Translations under genes and position numbers: made by a program
The notes under the pieces: generated by a model
Told to the model about the DNA's origin: nothing
The model's input: the letters and a program-made list of their open reading frames with translations, nothing else
Database searches by the model: none
Source: Acutalibacter muris
GTDB taxonomy: Bacteria; Bacillota; Clostridia; Oscillospirales; Acutalibacteraceae
Direction of reading: 5' to 3'
Assembly: GCF_002201475.1 (NCBI RefSeq)
Contig: NZ_CP021422.1
Coordinates: 1,178,001-1,242,000 of the forward strand
DNA length: 64,000 nucleotides
In this document: positions 62,147 to 64,000 of the stretch, piece by piece
Layout of the letters: each line of letters begins with the position of its first letter
Numbering within the stretch: the first letter of the stretch is position 1

Positions 62147-63418
62147 ATGTCAACCTGCCAAGACAAATTCTTCACCACGTTCCCGGATTTCCCCGCCATG
62201 CTGGGCTACCACGAGAACCAAACCAAGGAGAGCCAATGGGAGCGCCGCCGGGTCAAAGACCTTCGCCTGGAGCCCCTGGACACCAACGCCCCGCTCTATA
62301 GCGACCTCTCATCCTTTGCCCCCGGCATCAGCCGTGAGGCAGTGGAGGACACCGCCCACAATCTGGGCCTCGCCATGAAGATGGACAGCGGCTACTACCC
62401 CGTCCGGGACACGGCCTACAAGAGCCTGCTGGGCCGGGCAAAAATCAATGGCACGGCCCTGCCCAAGCTCAAGAGGGACAAGCTGGCCGACGTGCTCAAC
62501 GCCTGCATGACCCTGTTCGGCGACGAGGCGCTATTGCTTATCCGTGACGAGAAGGTGTCGGCAGTTCACTCCGGCGGTGAGAGCGACTATGCTGTGCTGC
62601 CGGTGGATGAACTGCTCCTGACCCTCAAAGGAAAGCTGGACGCACGTTTCCCGGGCAACAACTTTGTGGACGGCTACTGCGACCACTCCATAGTCAGCGC
62701 CTCCTGGGAAATGCCCAACCAGAAAGATGACCTGCTGGGCACTTACGCCAAGCTGTTGGCGGCCCAGGGGAAGACCAGCCTTGCGGCAAAGCTCACGCCG
62801 GGTATCCGTTTTATGACCTCGGACACCGGTACAGCCTCGGCAAAGGTCTCCGCCCTGCTCATGGGCAGTCAGTACCCCATCCACATCGGCGAGTGCGTAG
62901 CCGTAGACCACCGCAAAGGCCACAAAGTCTCAGACTTCGAGAGCGCTCTTGACCAGGTTTTCGCCCAGTTCGGCGACCTGGTGGGCAAGCTGCAGAAGCT
63001 CCTGGAGGTGGAGTTGGATTATCCCATCAACGCCATGACCAGGGTTTGTAAAAAACTCAGCCTGCCCAAGAAAGCCGCTGTTGAGGCCATTGCCATGTAC
63101 GAGATGGCTCTGGGCGGCAACACGGCCACGGCGCACGATGTGTACTTCGCCATGCAGGAGATACCCTTTATCCTCAAGACCCAGGGCGCTCCCGAGAGTA
63201 AAATTCTGTCTGTTGAGGAAAATATGGCCCGGGCCCTTACCTTGCGCTGGTCTGACTATGACCTGGCAAGGGTATCGGGCAGAAAACTGCCGAGAAAATC
63301 TACGACCTGTTCGGTGTTAAGGCTCTTGATATCCTTGATTCTGAGCCGGAAAAGCTGCTGCAAATCAAAGGAATCACTGAAAAGAAACTGCAGAAAATCC
63401 GTGAGTCCTACCTCATGA
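62147..63418 (+). CDS. Element protein fused out of frame to helicase sequence at its 3' end
   Basis: 423 codons from ATG 62147 behind AAAGGGAG. Residues ~1-370 look like one intact soluble protein (opening MSTCQDKFFTTFPDFPAML, ending ALTLRWSDYDLA); it resembles phage/plasmid DUF932-like proteins only loosely. From about base 63265 the frame reads low-quality Arg/Lys/Ser sequence (RKLPRKSTTCSVLRLL...), because these bases encode a RecD2-like helicase in another frame. The natural C-terminus has probably been lost in a deletion joining the two genes. Confidence 0.6.
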   Translation: MSTCQDKFFTTFPDFPAMLGYHENQTKESQWERRRVKDLRLEPLDTNAPLYSDLSSFAPGISREAVEDTAHNLGLAMKMDSGYYPVRDTAYKSLLGRAKINGTALPKLKRDKLADVLNACMTLFGDEALLLIRDEKVSAVHSGGESDYAVLPVDELLLTLKGKLDARFPGNNFVDGYCDHSIVSASWEMPNQKDDLLGTYAKLLAAQGKTSLAAKLTPGIRFMTSDTGTASAKVSALLMGSQYPIHIGECVAVDHRKGHKVSDFESALDQVFAQFGDLVGKLQKLLEVELDYPINAMTRVCKKLSLPKKAAVEAIAMYEMALGGNTATAHDVYFAMQEIPFILKTQGAPESKILSVEENMARALTLRWSDYDLARVSGRKLPRKSTTCSVLRLLISLILSRKSCCKSKESLKRNCRKSVSPTS

Positions 63419-64000
63419 ACCGGGGTGCCCGAGACATCATTGCGTTCCTCGCGCCCCACGGTATCACGCCCCGGCAGGCTCTGAAATTCTACGAGGAGTA
63501 TGCCGAGCACACCATGGACACGGTGAAGAATCACCCTTACCGGCTGTGCGAGCTGTCCGGCGTTGGCTTTCTGACGGCTGATAAAATCGCGGCAAGTATG
63601 GGCTTTGACCGGCTTTCCACCGAGAGGGTAGACGAAGGACTCCTTTGCACCCTGACCGAGGCCGAGGGCTGCGGGCATCTCTGCTTGGAAAAGCACGTTT
63701 TCCTAAAGGCAGCCCTCAAGCTGCTGGACGCGCCCAACCTTACCGCTCAGATGGCGGCGAACCGTGCGGCGCGGCTGGTGGAGAGTGGGCAGCTCACCAC
63801 CTACGACCAATATGTGTACCGCACCAAGACCGCCCATGCTGAGAACCACTTGGCTCGGAGAATCCAGCAGTTTTTGCAGACCAAAATAACGGGCTGCACC
63901 AATTTGGAAACTGAGTTGGACAGCGCTGAAAAGCGCTTGAATCTCCGTTTTGCCCCGGAACAGCGGCAAGCTGTAAAAATGGCCCTTACCCAAGGTTTGT
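63262..64000 (+). pseudogene. recD2: RecD2-like helicase, 5' part deleted (continues past window)
   Basis: Open frame from 63262, directly after a TGA, to the window end. KGIGQKTAEKIYDLFG, LLQIKGITEKKLQKI and HPYRLCELSGVGFLTADKIAASMGF are the helix-hairpin-helix repeats of RecD2. LRFAPEQRQAVKMALTQG is the Q-motif just before Walker A, beyond the edge. RecD2 normally has ~80 residues before the first of these motifs; they are missing and no start codon with a ribosome site is visible. An internal start (ATG 63416, MNRGARDII) might give a shortened protein. Confidence 0.75.

Overview
The window reads as accessory DNA from a Gram-positive gut Clostridia (Oscillospiraceae/Ruminococcaceae-like). 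Pointers are strong GGAGG-type ribosome binding sites, TTGNNN-17-TATAAT promoters, a VPKTG-anchored pilin-like surface protein, a class B sortase, PcfJ/PcfK, Cys-rich-VLP and RepA_N proteins, and a Clostridia-type radical-SAM peptide system. No rRNA, tRNA or CRISPR array was found. The species cannot be named from this sequence.

Layout. (1) 1-8178, element backbone: a giant Cna-B/VaFE repeat surface protein whose 5' end is cut off, a structured RNA with two terminators, a zinc-ribbon protein, a sigma-70-like factor and a short signal peptidase I. (2) 8360-13063, a BlaI/M56 (BlaR1-like) pair, a 43-residue peptide, a secreted V8-like serine protease, a membrane-anchored protein and a small secreted Cys4 protein. 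Two copies of an unidentified ~150-nt leader RNA lie in front of the two secreted-protein units. (3) 13233-37851, a RiPP locus: solute-binding lipoproteins, MalF/MalG-like permeases, an ABC exporter, a radical SAM-SPASM maturase, a TIGR04066-like protein, an acyl-carrier-related protein, a Cys-rich precursor peptide and a subtilase-like protease. The locus holds duplicated and decayed modules. (4) 26881-35093, an 8.2-kb integrative mobilizable element inside the third lipoprotein gene. It carries an AlwI-like endonuclease, a Dam-like methylase, a XRE regulator, a Cys-rich VLP protein, a RepA_N initiator, a MobV relaxase and a large serine recombinase. (5) 37899-40721, a broken integrase, a tyrosine recombinase, sortase B and a ParE-type toxin-antitoxin pair. 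(6) 40725-64000, the rest of the element backbone: PcfK/PcfJ-like proteins, DinJ/YafQ, NAD-dependent DNA ligase, an Api92-like protein, zinc-cluster proteins, SSB, a AAA+/VWA pair, a XRE-sigma fusion, Uma2, a XRE regulator and a RecD2-like helicase running off the end.

Working together (inference). In region 3 the radical SAM enzyme would modify the 21796-21987 peptide, the exporter would secrete it, and the subtilase-like protein could process it. The lipoprotein/permease sets would bind or retrieve a ligand, but they have no importer ATPase in the window. In the backbone, at least five operons begin with a related leader RNA ending in one or two intrinsic terminators, which suggests shared control by antitermination. 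Several backbone genes are broken: a AAA+ frameshift, a PcfK amber, an early TGA in a small ORF, and a RecD2 5' deletion. The element may therefore be decaying.
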